A DNA stretch of 52,483 nucleotides from Alicyclobacillus shizuokensis NBRC 103103 (GTDB lineage: Bacteria; Bacillota; Bacilli; Alicyclobacillales; Alicyclobacillaceae), in assembly GCF_001552255.1 (NCBI RefSeq), contig NZ_BCQV01000034.1, forward strand, positions 1 to 52,483. Reading direction: 5' to 3'. Shown here piece after piece: positions 33,532 through 42,330 of the stretch. The notes beneath the pieces were generated by a model. The model worked only from the letters and a program-made list of their open reading frames with translations. It ran no database searches and was not told where the DNA came from. How positions within the stretch are numbered: position 1 is the first letter of the stretch; each line of letters opens with the position of its first letter. The position numbers were made by a program, and so were the translations under genes.

Positions 33532-33594
33532 CGAATATTATTGTAGCAGAGGAATCGGCGGCGCGACAGGCCGCCGAGGCGAGGGGGCGGCAGG

Positions 33595-34710
33595 ATGTTG
33601 CAGGTGGCAGAGCGTGTCCGACCCGGGCTGGATAAGATCCAGCCGTATGTGCCGGGATTGACGGATGATGATATCAAACGGATGTTCGGTGTGCAGCGCG
33701 TCGTCAAACTGAACGCGAATGAGAATGCCCTGGGACCGTCGCCGAAAGCCCTGCAGGCGATTGCAGCGGAGATCAGTAGCCTGCATTTGTACCCGGACGG
33801 AGGCAGCGGCTTTCTGCGCCAGGCTATCGCCCAGTTCCATGGCGTGGGAGAAGAGCATGTGTTGGCTGGAAACGGATCGGACGATATTATTAAACTTTTG
33901 GCTGAGACGTTTTTGGAACCTGGGGATGAGGTGGTGGTGCCGACACCTTCCTTCTCCCAGTACGGGTTTGGAGCGGCGATCATGGGGGCGCGGCAAGTGA
34001 CCGTCTCCCTGAAAAGGGATTTCACGTACGATGTGGAGGCACTGCGAGCCGCCGTCGGGCCCCATACGAAAATCGTGTATGTCTGTTCTCCCAATAACCC
34101 AACGGGCACCCTGTTCACGGCGGAGCAAGCCGAGTGGCTGCTGGACTCCCTGCCTGAGCACGTGCTGTTGGTGTTCGACCTGGCGTACAACGATTACTCT
34201 GAGAACCCCGCCCGCGTGCGCGAGACGCCGCGGCTGTTGGTGGATCCGCGGGTGATCATCCTGCACACATTTTCGAAGCTGTATGGTCTGGCCGGCCTGC
34301 GCATCGGCTATGGGTTGGCGCATCCGGATGTGTGGCGTTTTGTCCATCGCGTAAGGGAGCCGTTCAATGTCAATCGCATGGCTCAGCGTGCGGCCGCGGC
34401 CGCGCTTGCGGATGAGGAACACCGACAGAAGTCGCGCGAGCATGCGGCCCGCTGTCGGGAATTCTTTCGTTTCGCGGCGGCTGACTTGGGGTTGGAGATG
34501 GTGCCGAGTGAGGCCAATTTCGTCTTCATTCGCACCGGCGACGGCATGGCCACGGTGCGGGCGCTGATGGCGCACGGGGTTTTGGTGCGGGCAGGCTTCT
34601 CCGGGGCGGAGGAGTACATTCGGGTGACGTTTGGCAAGGAAGAGGACAATCGGGCCTTCCATCACGCCATGCAGGCTGTACTGGCGGAATCGCGGAAGAC
34701 GGCGCCCTAA
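33595..34710 (+). CDS. hisC: Histidinol-phosphate aminotransferase
   Basis: Class I/II PLP aminotransferase of histidine synthesis, 371 residues. Features: VKLNANENALGPSPKAL, LAGNGSDDIIKLL, CSPNNPTGT, the Asp/Tyr of FDLAYNDY and the PLP Lys228 in HTFSKLYGLAGLRIGYG, with Arg in ANFVFI...YIRVTFG. It stands alone, outside a his operon. In several Bacillales the same enzyme also serves aromatic amino acids, so HisC/aromatic aminotransferase overlap is possible. Confidence 0.92.
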   Translation: MLQVAERVRPGLDKIQPYVPGLTDDDIKRMFGVQRVVKLNANENALGPSPKALQAIAAEISSLHLYPDGGSGFLRQAIAQFHGVGEEHVLAGNGSDDIIKLLAETFLEPGDEVVVPTPSFSQYGFGAAIMGARQVTVSLKRDFTYDVEALRAAVGPHTKIVYVCSPNNPTGTLFTAEQAEWLLDSLPEHVLLVFDLAYNDYSENPARVRETPRLLVDPRVIILHTFSKLYGLAGLRIGYGLAHPDVWRFVHRVREPFNVNRMAQRAAAAALADEEHRQKSREHAARCREFFRFAAADLGLEMVPSEANFVFIRTGDGMATVRALMAHGVLVRAGFSGAEEYIRVTFGKEEDNRAFHHAMQAVLAESRKTAP

Positions 34711-34748
34711 TCCGTCTCATTGGGTGGCCCGCCACCGTTCGGACGGCG

Positions 34749-34781
34749 CCAAGAACCGCTGGCTTTGCCAGCGGTTCTTGG
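34749..34781. terminator. Strong hairpin between convergent hisC and lgt
   Basis: A perfect 14-bp stem (CCAAGAACCGCTGG / CCAGCGGTTCTTGG) with loop CTTTG. No T tract, but its strength and place between convergent ends suggest shared termination. Confidence 0.6.
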
Positions 34782-34820
34782 TTCCTGCGGTGGAGCAGCG
34801 CTCCGGCCCTGAGTGGTCGC

Positions 34821-35618
34821 CTACGCGTCCTGCTCCACAGCCACCCGACGTCGGTCGCGGATGTACAGGTAGATGGCCAAGCCGACGCCGATGATGACCA
34901 GCGGCGCAGCCGTCCACTGAGCCGCATCCCAGTGAAACAGGAAACGAGGAGAATCCCCTCTCAACATTTCGAGGAAGAAACGCACCGCATTGTAGCCCAC
35001 CAAATAATAGGCAAACAGCCAGCCCTGCGGCCAGCGTCTCTGCTTCATAATGAGCATCAGCGCAAACAAAATGATATCCGCCTGCCCCTCCCAAACCTCG
35101 GCGGGCCAAAGAGGCTGGTTGCCGTACGTCTGGTGGGCCAGAGTGGAGGAAGGATAAAGCAGTCCGAACCCGCGGTGGGTCGGATCGCCAAAGGCGTCGC
35201 CGTTCATCAGGTTGGCGTCGCGGCCAATGCTTTGCCCAAGCAATAGCGCCGGCGCAAAGATATCGGCCAGTACCCAGAAGTTAAGACGGTGTCGCCATAT
35301 GTACCAAGCCCCGGCGACGAGTGCGCCGACAAATCCACCTTGAATCGACAAGCCTCCGTGCCAAATCGCGATGATCTCGCCGGGATGCTGCGCATAATAG
35401 CCCCAGTCGAAAAAAAAGACCTGCCAAAAGCGGGACCCAATCAATCCGGCGATCAACAGCAGCGGGGCCAGATTCCAGATGTGAGGGGTGTACTCTTTAC
35501 GCCCGTCCGCATGCGCAAAATACAGGGCAGCCCCCAGACCCAACAAAAACGCTGCCGCGAAGATGGTGCTGTACGCGCGTACCGGAAAATTGCCAATCCA
35601 GAACCAGTATTGATGCAA
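34821..35618 (-). CDS. lgt: Phosphatidylglycerol-prolipoprotein diacylglyceryl transferase
   Basis: Membrane enzyme that adds diacylglycerol to the lipobox Cys of prelipoproteins. 265 residues with about seven membrane segments. The Lgt signature GQSIGRDANLMNGDAFG (near 125-141) and HGGLSIQGGFVGAL (catalytic His region) are present; the signature reads N-G-D where N-x-E is common. TTG 35618 is the first start giving the conserved IGNFPVRAYS opening; a GGAG lies 13 bases upstream, so the start is not firm. Confidence 0.93.
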   Translation of the reverse strand: MHQYWFWIGNFPVRAYSTIFAAAFLLGLGAALYFAHADGRKEYTPHIWNLAPLLLIAGLIGSRFWQVFFFDWGYYAQHPGEIIAIWHGGLSIQGGFVGALVAGAWYIWRHRLNFWVLADIFAPALLLGQSIGRDANLMNGDAFGDPTHRGFGLLYPSSTLAHQTYGNQPLWPAEVWEGQADIILFALMLIMKQRRWPQGWLFAYYLVGYNAVRFFLEMLRGDSPRFLFHWDAAQWTAAPLVIIGVGLAIYLYIRDRRRVAVEQDA

Positions 35619-35766
35619 ACTCCATCACGTCTCCTTGCGCGTCGAGACGGACGGCCCCAGTCAACAAGGGGCGGTCCATCTGCGGCTGGCCTGTCCAGCG
35701 TCCCCATTATAACACACCCCAGAATCGACAGGCTTCGCGCCGGTTTCACGCAAGGTCTGCAGGGTC

Positions 35767-36105
35767 TCAGTTTTCGCCCTCGATGGTGCCTTCGGGAGCG
35801 TTGGCCGGTGGTTCCTTGCGGGCGACCTTGCGATCACTGCTGACCGGATTTTGGTCTCGTAAATGGGATACACTCTGCTGGCCGGGGCGCCAAGGCGTCG
35901 ACTTGCCGAGCCGTTCCGGGTGGGTGGCGGCCAGGTACGCGCCGTCGGGGAACTCTTCCAACTGCAGGTCGTTTCTCCAGGCTTCCACCACATCCGTATC
36001 CGCCGCTTCGACTGGGCCCGGGTTGTAGGCCCCCGATGGGGACACTGTTTGGGAACGATTTGGATTGCGCTCAAATTGGTCCTCGTGGGTCCTGGAAGTG
36101 GACAT
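35767..36105 (-). CDS. Small hydrophilic protein of unknown function
   Basis: 112 residues, polar and acidic in the middle (DTDVVEAWRNDLQLEEF), with a DGAYLAATHPERLG segment and a disordered charged tail. There is no Cys, signal peptide or membrane segment. ATG 36105, with GAGGTGATA just upstream, supports real translation. The middle vaguely recalls DUF3905 proteins of Bacillales, too weakly to name. Convergence with lgt is absent: both are on the minus strand, lgt 150 bases downstream. Confidence 0.5.
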   Translation of the reverse strand: MSTSRTHEDQFERNPNRSQTVSPSGAYNPGPVEAADTDVVEAWRNDLQLEEFPDGAYLAATHPERLGKSTPWRPGQQSVSHLRDQNPVSSDRKVARKEPPANAPEGTIEGEN

Positions 36106-36209
36106 CTGTATCACCTCGTGGTTATAGTTTCATGGAGGCGGTCGGCCTATCCACCCGCGGCGCAGAATCCGCGGCTAGCGGGGAGTCTTTCAAGTGAGGA
36201 AGGATGTTC

Positions 36210-37685
36210 ATGTCAGAGACTGTGCGGGTGCGGTTTGCGCCCAGCCCAACCGGGGCTCTACATATTGGAGGAGCCCGTACCGCGTACTTTAACTGGTTAT
36301 TTGCACGGCAGAACCAAGGGGTGTTTGTACTACGCATCGATGACACCGACAGGGCGCGCTCCACCGAGGCTTCGTACCGGCAGATTCTCGACAGTTTTCG
36401 CTGGCTGGGCATTGATTGGGACGAGGGTCCTGACACGGGGGGACCCTACGGTCCCTATCGGCAGTCCGAGCGGCTGGCCATCTACCGCCAGCACCTGGAG
36501 CGCTTGCTGGCTGCAGACCAAGTCTATCCATGTTTTTGCACACAGGAACAATTGGCCAAGGACCGAGAACAGATGCAGAAACAGGGATTGGCACCGCGCT
36601 ACACGGGGAGGTGCCGCGACTTGTCTCCAGAGGAGAGGCAGCGACGGTTGGCAGCGGGCGATCCGCATGTCTACCGCCTACGTACTCCCTCTGCGGGAGA
36701 AACGGTGGTGCACGACCTCATCCGGGGCGATGTCGTGTTTGCCAACAGCGAACTGGACGACTTCATCGTGTGGAAGGCCGACGATACTCCCACGTACCAC
36801 TTCGCCAGTTGTGTCGACGACAGCGAGATGCATATTACCCACATCATTCGGGCAGAGGAGCATCTCTCCAACACGCCGAGGCATATCGCGTTGTTTCGTG
36901 CGTTGGCGGCGCCGGTGCCCGTGTTCGCACATGTGCCAATGATTCTGGCCCCGGACAGAAGCAAGTTGAGCAAACGGCATGGCGCCACCAGTGTGGAAGA
37001 ATACCGTGCACAAGGCATTCTTCCGGAAGCGCTGGTGAACTATCTGCTGCTGCTCGGATTTGCCCCCGGTGACGACGTGGAGGTCCTGGACCGAGAGGAA
37101 GCACTGCGCCGTTTTGATTTGACGCGGGTGACCAAGCACGCGGCCGTGTATGACGTGAAGAAACTGGAGTGGATAAACGCTCAGTACGTGCGTCGATTGT
37201 CGCCCGATGAGGTGTTGCACAGGGTATGGCCGGAACTCATGCAACGCGACTGGGTTCGTCCCGACATGAACGAGCAGGCGTTGGCCTGGCTGCGCACGGT
37301 CATCCAGGCTGTGCAAGCGCGCGCCCGCAGTCTGCCCGACCTGGTCGACAGTATGGCGTACTTTTTCACGGCGGATTATGACTACGACGAAAAAGGCGCC
37401 AAAAAACACTTTGCGCACAGCGAGACGGCGACGCGGCTTGAGTCGGCGGCGGCTGTGTTGCAGGATGTCAGGCCGTTCACCGTCGTCAACGTCGAGTCGT
37501 GCTATCGCCGCTTGATAGCGGAGTGGGGCATCAAAGGCGGCCAGCTGATTCATCCCACTCGCCTCGCGATCACCGGTCTGACGGTGGGACCCGGCTTGTT
37601 TGACGTGATGGCACTCCTGGGTGCTTCCGAGTGCCAGCGACGCATGCGCAGGGCGGCCGACTGGATCCGATCGCATCAACCTTAA
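36210..37685 (+). CDS. gltX: Glutamate--tRNA ligase
   Basis: Class I aminoacyl-tRNA synthetase, 491 residues. HIGH motif in PSPTGALHIGGARTAYFNW (near 11-29), KMSKS motif in DRSKLSKRHG (near 248-257), IDDTDRARST, and a helical anticodon-binding C-terminal domain. ATG 36210 lies six bases after GAGGAAGG. In Bacillota lacking GlnRS the enzyme charges both tRNA-Glu and tRNA-Gln; tRNA-Gln and tRNA-Glu genes lie just downstream, in a separate transcription unit. Confidence 0.96.
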   Translation: MSETVRVRFAPSPTGALHIGGARTAYFNWLFARQNQGVFVLRIDDTDRARSTEASYRQILDSFRWLGIDWDEGPDTGGPYGPYRQSERLAIYRQHLERLLAADQVYPCFCTQEQLAKDREQMQKQGLAPRYTGRCRDLSPEERQRRLAAGDPHVYRLRTPSAGETVVHDLIRGDVVFANSELDDFIVWKADDTPTYHFASCVDDSEMHITHIIRAEEHLSNTPRHIALFRALAAPVPVFAHVPMILAPDRSKLSKRHGATSVEEYRAQGILPEALVNYLLLLGFAPGDDVEVLDREEALRRFDLTRVTKHAAVYDVKKLEWINAQYVRRLSPDEVLHRVWPELMQRDWVRPDMNEQALAWLRTVIQAVQARARSLPDLVDSMAYFFTADYDYDEKGAKKHFAHSETATRLESAAAVLQDVRPFTVVNVESCYRRLIAEWGIKGGQLIHPTRLAITGLTVGPGLFDVMALLGASECQRRMRRAADWIRSHQP

Positions 37686-37796
37686 CGACGGTATTCGGGT
37701 TGCGCAGGCGGCGTGCGCCGGGGCATGCCATATCGGGCGCCCCCGGCCCCGCGGCCGCGGCGGCCGAGCGCAGAGGCACTCAATCGAAACACGGTA

Positions 37797-37825
37797 TTGA
37801 CAAGCGCTTTGTAGCCCAGTATACT
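37797..37825 (+). promoter_or_regulatory. Strong promoter of the tRNA operon
   Basis: Perfect TTGACA (37797-37802), 17-base spacer, TATACT (37820-37825), 51 bases before tRNA-Gln. Confidence 0.8.
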
Positions 37826-37876
37826 AGCAAACGTCGGCGGTCGACCTCCGAAAGGAAGAGCGCCGCAAGGCATGCG

Positions 37877-37950
37877 GTGCCGGATGGTGTAATGGTAGCA
37901 CGACTGACTCTGGATCAGTTAGTCTAGGTTCGAGTCCTAGTCCGGCAGCC
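37877..37950 (+). tRNA. tRNA-Gln (anticodon CTG)
   Basis: A 74-nt cloverleaf: acceptor TGCCGGA / TCCGGCA, anticodon stem ACTGA / TCAGT around loop CTCTGGA, T-arm CTAGGTTCGAGTCCTAG, encoded CCA. The anticodon CTG reads only CAG. Confidence 0.95.
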
Positions 37951-37951
37951 A

Positions 37952-38027
37952 TGGCCCTATCGTCTAATGGTTAGGACGCCGCCCTCTCACGGCGGTAATC
38001 GGGGTTCGAATCCCCGTAGGGTCACCA
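37952..38027 (+). tRNA. tRNA-Glu (anticodon CTC)
   Basis: A 76-nt cloverleaf: acceptor GGCCCTA / TAGGGTC, anticodon stem CCGCC / GGCGG around loop CTCTCAC, T-arm CGGGGTTCGAATCCCCG, encoded CCA. One base after tRNA-Gln. The anticodon CTC reads only GAG. Confidence 0.95.
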
Positions 38028-38030
38028 TGG

Positions 38031-38106
38031 GGGTCATTAGCTCAATTGGTAGAGCATCCGACTCTTAATCGGCAGGTTGAAGGTTCGAGTCCTTCATGAC
38101 CCACCA
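38031..38106 (+). tRNA. tRNA-Lys (anticodon CTT)
   Basis: A 76-nt cloverleaf: acceptor GGGTCAT / ATGACCC, anticodon stem CCGA / TCGG around CTCTTAA, T-arm GAAGGTTCGAGTCCTTC, encoded CCA. The anticodon CTT reads only AAG. Confidence 0.95.
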
Positions 38107-38126
38107 TACTTTCTTTGTCCAAGGCA

Positions 38127-38157
38127 ACCCCGTGGCTGTTATGGCTGCGGGGTATTT
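38127..38157 (+). terminator. Rho-independent terminator of the tRNA operon
   Basis: Stem ACCCCG / CGGGGT with an inner pairing of the loop, followed by ATTTTCG. 20 bases after tRNA-Lys. Confidence 0.65.
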
Positions 38158-38219
38158 TCGTCTCCGTATCGATCCGGATGCGGTATGATGAAAGCAGACG
38201 TGCGGAGGGGGGCGAGACG

Positions 38220-39731
38220 ATGGACGCCAGGCTGAACGCGTGCCGCCGGCAGATTGAACAGTGGCTGGAGGATTACGGGGAGTCGGTGTTCACGGCGTGC
38301 ACGGAGAAGTGCGAGGATGCGGCGGCAGCCCGCGATTGTTTTGTTCATGTGTTCCTGGCAGCCTTCCGCGCGCTTTACCATAAACGGGACCACAGGGTGC
38401 AGGATGCGCCTCAGGAATGGTTAATGTCTCAGGTGTCCTCATGGAGGCCTGAAGTGCAGAGATTGGCGTTCGTGCCGGCTTATTGGGAAGGACATTCTTC
38501 CTATGAGAACTTACGGTGTCAAACCCAGAAGCTGCTCAAGGCGCAAGCGGTGGCCGAGTGGGCGCGACAACGACAGCAGGGACCGCGCTGGACACGCTAT
38601 GCCCTGGTTCTCACCGGCGTGTTTGGGGTTTTGGCGGTGGCGGCCGCCGAGTTTGGAAACATCTGGCTGCATCCGGCGCATGCCGCTCTGGATCGTAACA
38701 GCAAATCTCCGGCATTGCCGCCGGTGCTGTCCAACCTACCCACCGCGACGAAAGCTCAGTTTGCCTTGGGGAGGACCAGCGTCTCCCTCGACCATGCGGC
38801 TGCCAACGGCAATGCGTTGTTTCTGCCTCGCCTGCAGACCACGGACACCAAGGGCACTCGTGAGATTGACGTTTACGGGTATCGCTACCGCGACAGCGGA
38901 CGTGCCCTCGACAGCGCCCAAGACATGTTCGGTCGCATTCGGCTTCATTCACCGGGGGCGAAAAGTTTGACCGAGTCGGCCTGGTTGGTGGCCTCGTGGT
39001 CGTTTCAACCGGCCGATGAACGATGGGCCATCGCCACAGTCGAGTGGCAGCCGCGGGATGCACAGACCGCGGATGGGGGTGTGCTGCAGGTATACGCACT
39101 GAATCTCAGCACAGGTCAGTCCGCGCTGGTCAAGACATTGGCTCTGGGCGGCAGCGGGGCCGACAGCTACACCGTCGCAGCCGGTCATGGACGTGTGGTG
39201 ATGGAAGGCGAGGTTGGGAACAACGTGGCCACGGCCAACGGCGCAGGGGCTGCGGTCGCCCTGCCCATCCAGGTGTACAACTTGGAGGGGACGTATCCAG
39301 GGCACGCTCTGGTTCTGTGGAAGGAGTTGCGGGCGCCTGGGATGCCGCTGGCCCATCCGGTTGTCACCCAGACGGGAGTCATCAGCGAGGCGGTGGATGC
39401 CACCTCGTCCGGCAACTCGGCGTGGTATTTTCTGAATTGGAATGGCCAGGTGTCAGACCTCGCGGGCCCTCCGTCCGATGGTCAACCTCATTGGGCGCTG
39501 CAGGGCGAGGATGGACGCATGTGGTGGGTCGAGACGACGCCGGACGCGCGTCAGGGCCAGGGGCGGCAGCAGGTTTTGATGGGCTCCATGAACCAGAAAT
39601 CGAGCGTGGATCAATCGCCCGCGCTCACCCTCGACGGCTCAGTCTACGGGCTGGCCGTGAGCAACGGAAACTTAATTTGGCTGCAGGACGTCGGCAACGT
39701 CCCGCAGTTGGTGGTGGCTGAGGTCAAATGA
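38220..39731 (+). CDS. Membrane protein: sigma-region-2-like N-terminus, one TM helix, large extracytoplasmic domain
   Basis: 503 residues in three parts. Residues about 8-70 (IEQWLEDYGESVFTACTEKC, then RDCFVHVFLAAFRALYHKRD) read like region 2 of an ECF sigma factor (LY-x-RYG...DAEDLVQEVFLRAWRAL). No region 4 follows. A single membrane helix lies at about 125-147 (YALVLTGVFGVLAVAAAEFG). The remaining 350 residues are Ala/Thr/Gly-rich, with repeated W and blade-like strands (ADERWAIATVEWQP, SAWYFLNWNGQ, HWALQGEDGRMWWVE), suggesting a beta-propeller-like sensor outside the membrane. ATG 38220 with GGAGGGGGGCGAG upstream. Its stop overlaps the uvrC start (ATGA). No known family recognised. Confidence 0.6.
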   Translation: MDARLNACRRQIEQWLEDYGESVFTACTEKCEDAAAARDCFVHVFLAAFRALYHKRDHRVQDAPQEWLMSQVSSWRPEVQRLAFVPAYWEGHSSYENLRCQTQKLLKAQAVAEWARQRQQGPRWTRYALVLTGVFGVLAVAAAEFGNIWLHPAHAALDRNSKSPALPPVLSNLPTATKAQFALGRTSVSLDHAAANGNALFLPRLQTTDTKGTREIDVYGYRYRDSGRALDSAQDMFGRIRLHSPGAKSLTESAWLVASWSFQPADERWAIATVEWQPRDAQTADGGVLQVYALNLSTGQSALVKTLALGGSGADSYTVAAGHGRVVMEGEVGNNVATANGAGAAVALPIQVYNLEGTYPGHALVLWKELRAPGMPLAHPVVTQTGVISEAVDATSSGNSAWYFLNWNGQVSDLAGPPSDGQPHWALQGEDGRMWWVETTPDARQGQGRQQVLMGSMNQKSSVDQSPALTLDGSVYGLAVSNGNLIWLQDVGNVPQLVVAEVK

Positions 39732-41524
39732 ACAATCAAATTCGCGACAAATTGCAGTTGTTGCCAGACAAGCCCGGCGTTTACCTCATGAAGGACAGCG
39801 CTGGTCGGGTGATTTACGTCGGCAAGGCGAAGGTGTTGAAAAACCGGGTGCGTTCGTACTTCACCGGCTCTCATGACCGGAAGACGCAGCACATGGTGTC
39901 CAACATCGCCGATTTCGAGTACATTGTTACCGACAATGTGGTCGAGGCGCTGGTGCTTGAGTGCAACCTGATCAAACAGCACTCGCCGCAGTACAACATC
40001 ATGCTGCGGGATGACAAAGCCTATCCATACATCAAGATCACCAACGAAGAGCATCCACGGCTGGAGATCGTCCGACGGGTGAAAAAGGACAAGGCGAAAT
40101 ACTTTGGTCCCTATCCCAATGCGACATCGGCGTCCGAGACGCGCCGCCTGTTGGACAGATTGTACCCGCTTCGCAAATGCAAGCGACTGAAACCGAAAGT
40201 GTGTCTGTATTACCACATCGGTCAGTGCTTGGGACCGTGCGAGTTTCCCGTCGAGACGGCTCAATACGACCAATTGGTCCGCGAGATCACGCGTTTCTTG
40301 AACGGAGGTCACAAAGCGGTTCAGGAGGAATTGCGGGAGCGGATGGAGCGTGAGGCGGAGCAATTAAATTTTGAGCGGGCGGCCGAGTTGAGGGACCTGA
40401 TTGCCCATATTGAGCGGGTCATGGAACCGCAAAAAGTGTCCGTCTTGGACGACGCGGACAGGGATGTGTTTGGATACTACGCGGATAAAGGGTTGCTCTG
40501 CGTACAGGTGTTTTATGTGCGATCCGGGAAACTGATTGAACGCTCAGTCAACATCCTCAAACATTACGGTGTTCCGGCCGATGATTTCATGTCCTTTGTG
40601 GAACAGTTTTATTATGAGCAGGCGGATGTTCCTAAGGAAGTCCTGCTGCCCCAGGGCACGAACAGCGACGTTTTGAGCGAGTGGTTGGGCGCCCGCTGTT
40701 TGCACCCAAAGCGCGGGCAAAAGCGCCAGCTTGTGGACTTGGCTTGCGAAAATGCCCGCCTGGCCTTGTTGGAGCGGCTGAAGCTGCTTGAAAAAGACAT
40801 GGATCGGACGCTGGGGGCGGTCATCTCGTTGGGCGAGCAACTGGGAATCCCGGAGCCGCGGCGCATCGAGGCCTTTGACAACTCCAACTTGCAGGGTGCG
40901 GATGCGGTGGCGGCGATGGTTGTGTTTCTCGACGGCAAACCGGCACGCAGCGAGTACCGTAAATACAAGATCCGATCCGTACGAGGTCCGGACGATTACG
41001 AATCGATGCGGGAGGTTATTCGCCGGCGCTACTCCCGGGTGCTCAAGGAGAAGCTACCGCTGCCCGACCTGATTGTGATTGATGGGGGCAAAGGGCAGTT
41101 GCATGCGGCCCTCGACGTCTTGGAGAACGAACTGGATCTGGAGCTACCGGTGGTCGGCCTGGCGAAGGACGACAGACATCGCACGCACCAGCTGTTCTTC
41201 CGCGACGAAGATGAACCCATTCCGATGGACCGGCATTCCAGCGCCTTCTATCTGTTGGAACGGGTTCAGGACGAAGTGCACCGGTTTGCCATCACGTTTC
41301 ACCGCCAACGGCGCCAAAAGACCGGGCTCGCTTCGCGCTTGGATGAGATCCCCGGGATTGGACCGGAGCGCCGCCGCCGTTTACTGCAGCACTTTGGCTC
41401 CTTGAAAGCCATCCAGGAAGCGGACCTGGCCGCGCTGCGGGAAGTCGGCATTGGAGAAAAATTAGCGAAGAAGATTCAGGCGCACCTCGCCAATGCGGGC
41501 AGCGCAAAGGATGGCGTTTCTTGA
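39728..41524 (+). CDS. uvrC: Excinuclease ABC subunit C
   Basis: Makes both incisions in nucleotide-excision repair. GIY-YIG nuclease domain at the start (KPGVYLMKDSAGRVIYVGKA), UVR motif near 210-230 (EAEQLNFERAAELRDLI), RNase H-like endonuclease domain (FDNSNLQGADAVAAMVVF, DLIVIDGGKGQL) and a C-terminal double helix-hairpin-helix (IPGIGPERRRRLLQHFGS). 598 residues, full length. Translationally coupled to the membrane fusion gene upstream. The sdhCAB promoter begins in its stop codon. Confidence 0.97.
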   Translation: MNNQIRDKLQLLPDKPGVYLMKDSAGRVIYVGKAKVLKNRVRSYFTGSHDRKTQHMVSNIADFEYIVTDNVVEALVLECNLIKQHSPQYNIMLRDDKAYPYIKITNEEHPRLEIVRRVKKDKAKYFGPYPNATSASETRRLLDRLYPLRKCKRLKPKVCLYYHIGQCLGPCEFPVETAQYDQLVREITRFLNGGHKAVQEELRERMEREAEQLNFERAAELRDLIAHIERVMEPQKVSVLDDADRDVFGYYADKGLLCVQVFYVRSGKLIERSVNILKHYGVPADDFMSFVEQFYYEQADVPKEVLLPQGTNSDVLSEWLGARCLHPKRGQKRQLVDLACENARLALLERLKLLEKDMDRTLGAVISLGEQLGIPEPRRIEAFDNSNLQGADAVAAMVVFLDGKPARSEYRKYKIRSVRGPDDYESMREVIRRRYSRVLKEKLPLPDLIVIDGGKGQLHAALDVLENELDLELPVVGLAKDDRHRTHQLFFRDEDEPIPMDRHSSAFYLLERVQDEVHRFAITFHRQRRQKTGLASRLDEIPGIGPERRRRLLQHFGSLKAIQEADLAALREVGIGEKLAKKIQAHLANAGSAKDGVS

Positions 41525-41549
41525 CGCTGTCTGTTGCAACCAGTACAAT
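41521..41549 (+). promoter_or_regulatory. Promoter of sdhCAB
   Basis: TTGACG (41521-41526, overlapping the uvrC stop), 17-base spacer, TACAAT (41544-41549). It leaves an untranslated leader of about 130 bases. Confidence 0.6.
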
Positions 41550-41686
41550 TTGCTGTAGACCCGTCGCCAATCGGCCAGGCAGTCGTGCTACGACTGCCCT
41601 TACATATGTATGGCTTTGTTCCGGTGGCGACACACGGGCCCGCGATCGGCGCCGTCGGGGACCGGCAATTGAAGGGAGGCACAGGC

Positions 41687-42310
41687 GTGGCTACTACCAA
41701 CGCCCACACAGAATTCATTCTGCGTCGATTACATACGCTGGCAGGTGTGATTCCAGTCGGACTGTTCTTATTGGAGCACCTGTTTACGAACTCAATGGCT
41801 ACTTCGGGGCCGGAGACGTTCAACAGTGCGGTGTACACGATTCAGCACATTCCGTTCCTGCATTTCATTGAGTTCATTTTTATCTTTCTGCCGCTGGTGT
41901 ACCACGGTGTGTTTGGCCTGTACGTGGCGTTCACGTCCGGCTACAACGCCGGTCAGTACTCCTGGGGGCGCAACGTGATGTTCGTCCTGCAGCGGGTTAG
42001 TGGTGTCATCACGTTTGTCTTCATTATCTTCCACCTGTGGACAACCCGGTTTTCCGGTAAAGCGCCAACCTTTCAGATGGTGCACGACCTGTTGGTCAAC
42101 AATCCAGCGTACTTCTGGTTCATGATCATCGGGGTCGTGGCGGCGACGTTCCACTTCTCCAATGGTTTGTGGTCGTTCTGCATCCACTGGGGAATCACGG
42201 TCGGACAGCGGGCGCAGCGGGTGTCGGCCTACGTGTTCTTTGTCGTTTTCATCGTGCTGGCTGCGGTTGGCGTTGATGCCTTGATTGCGTTCACGACACA
42301 AACCGCGTAG
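41687..42310 (+). CDS. sdhC: Succinate dehydrogenase cytochrome b558 subunit
   Basis: Membrane anchor of complex II, which holds two hemes b and passes electrons to menaquinone. 207 residues, five membrane helices as in Bacillus SdhC. Candidate heme-ligand histidines lie in RRLHTLAG, LEHLFTN, PLVYHGVFG, IIFHLWTTRF and ATFHFSNGLWSFCIHWG. GTG 41687 lies seven bases after GGGAGG; an upstream in-frame start at 41534 would add an atypical leader. Confidence 0.95.
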   Translation: MATTNAHTEFILRRLHTLAGVIPVGLFLLEHLFTNSMATSGPETFNSAVYTIQHIPFLHFIEFIFIFLPLVYHGVFGLYVAFTSGYNAGQYSWGRNVMFVLQRVSGVITFVFIIFHLWTTRFSGKAPTFQMVHDLLVNNPAYFWFMIIGVVAATFHFSNGLWSFCIHWGITVGQRAQRVSAYVFFVVFIVLAAVGVDALIAFTTQTA

Positions 42311-42330
42311 GCTGGAGGAGGTAAAACGTT

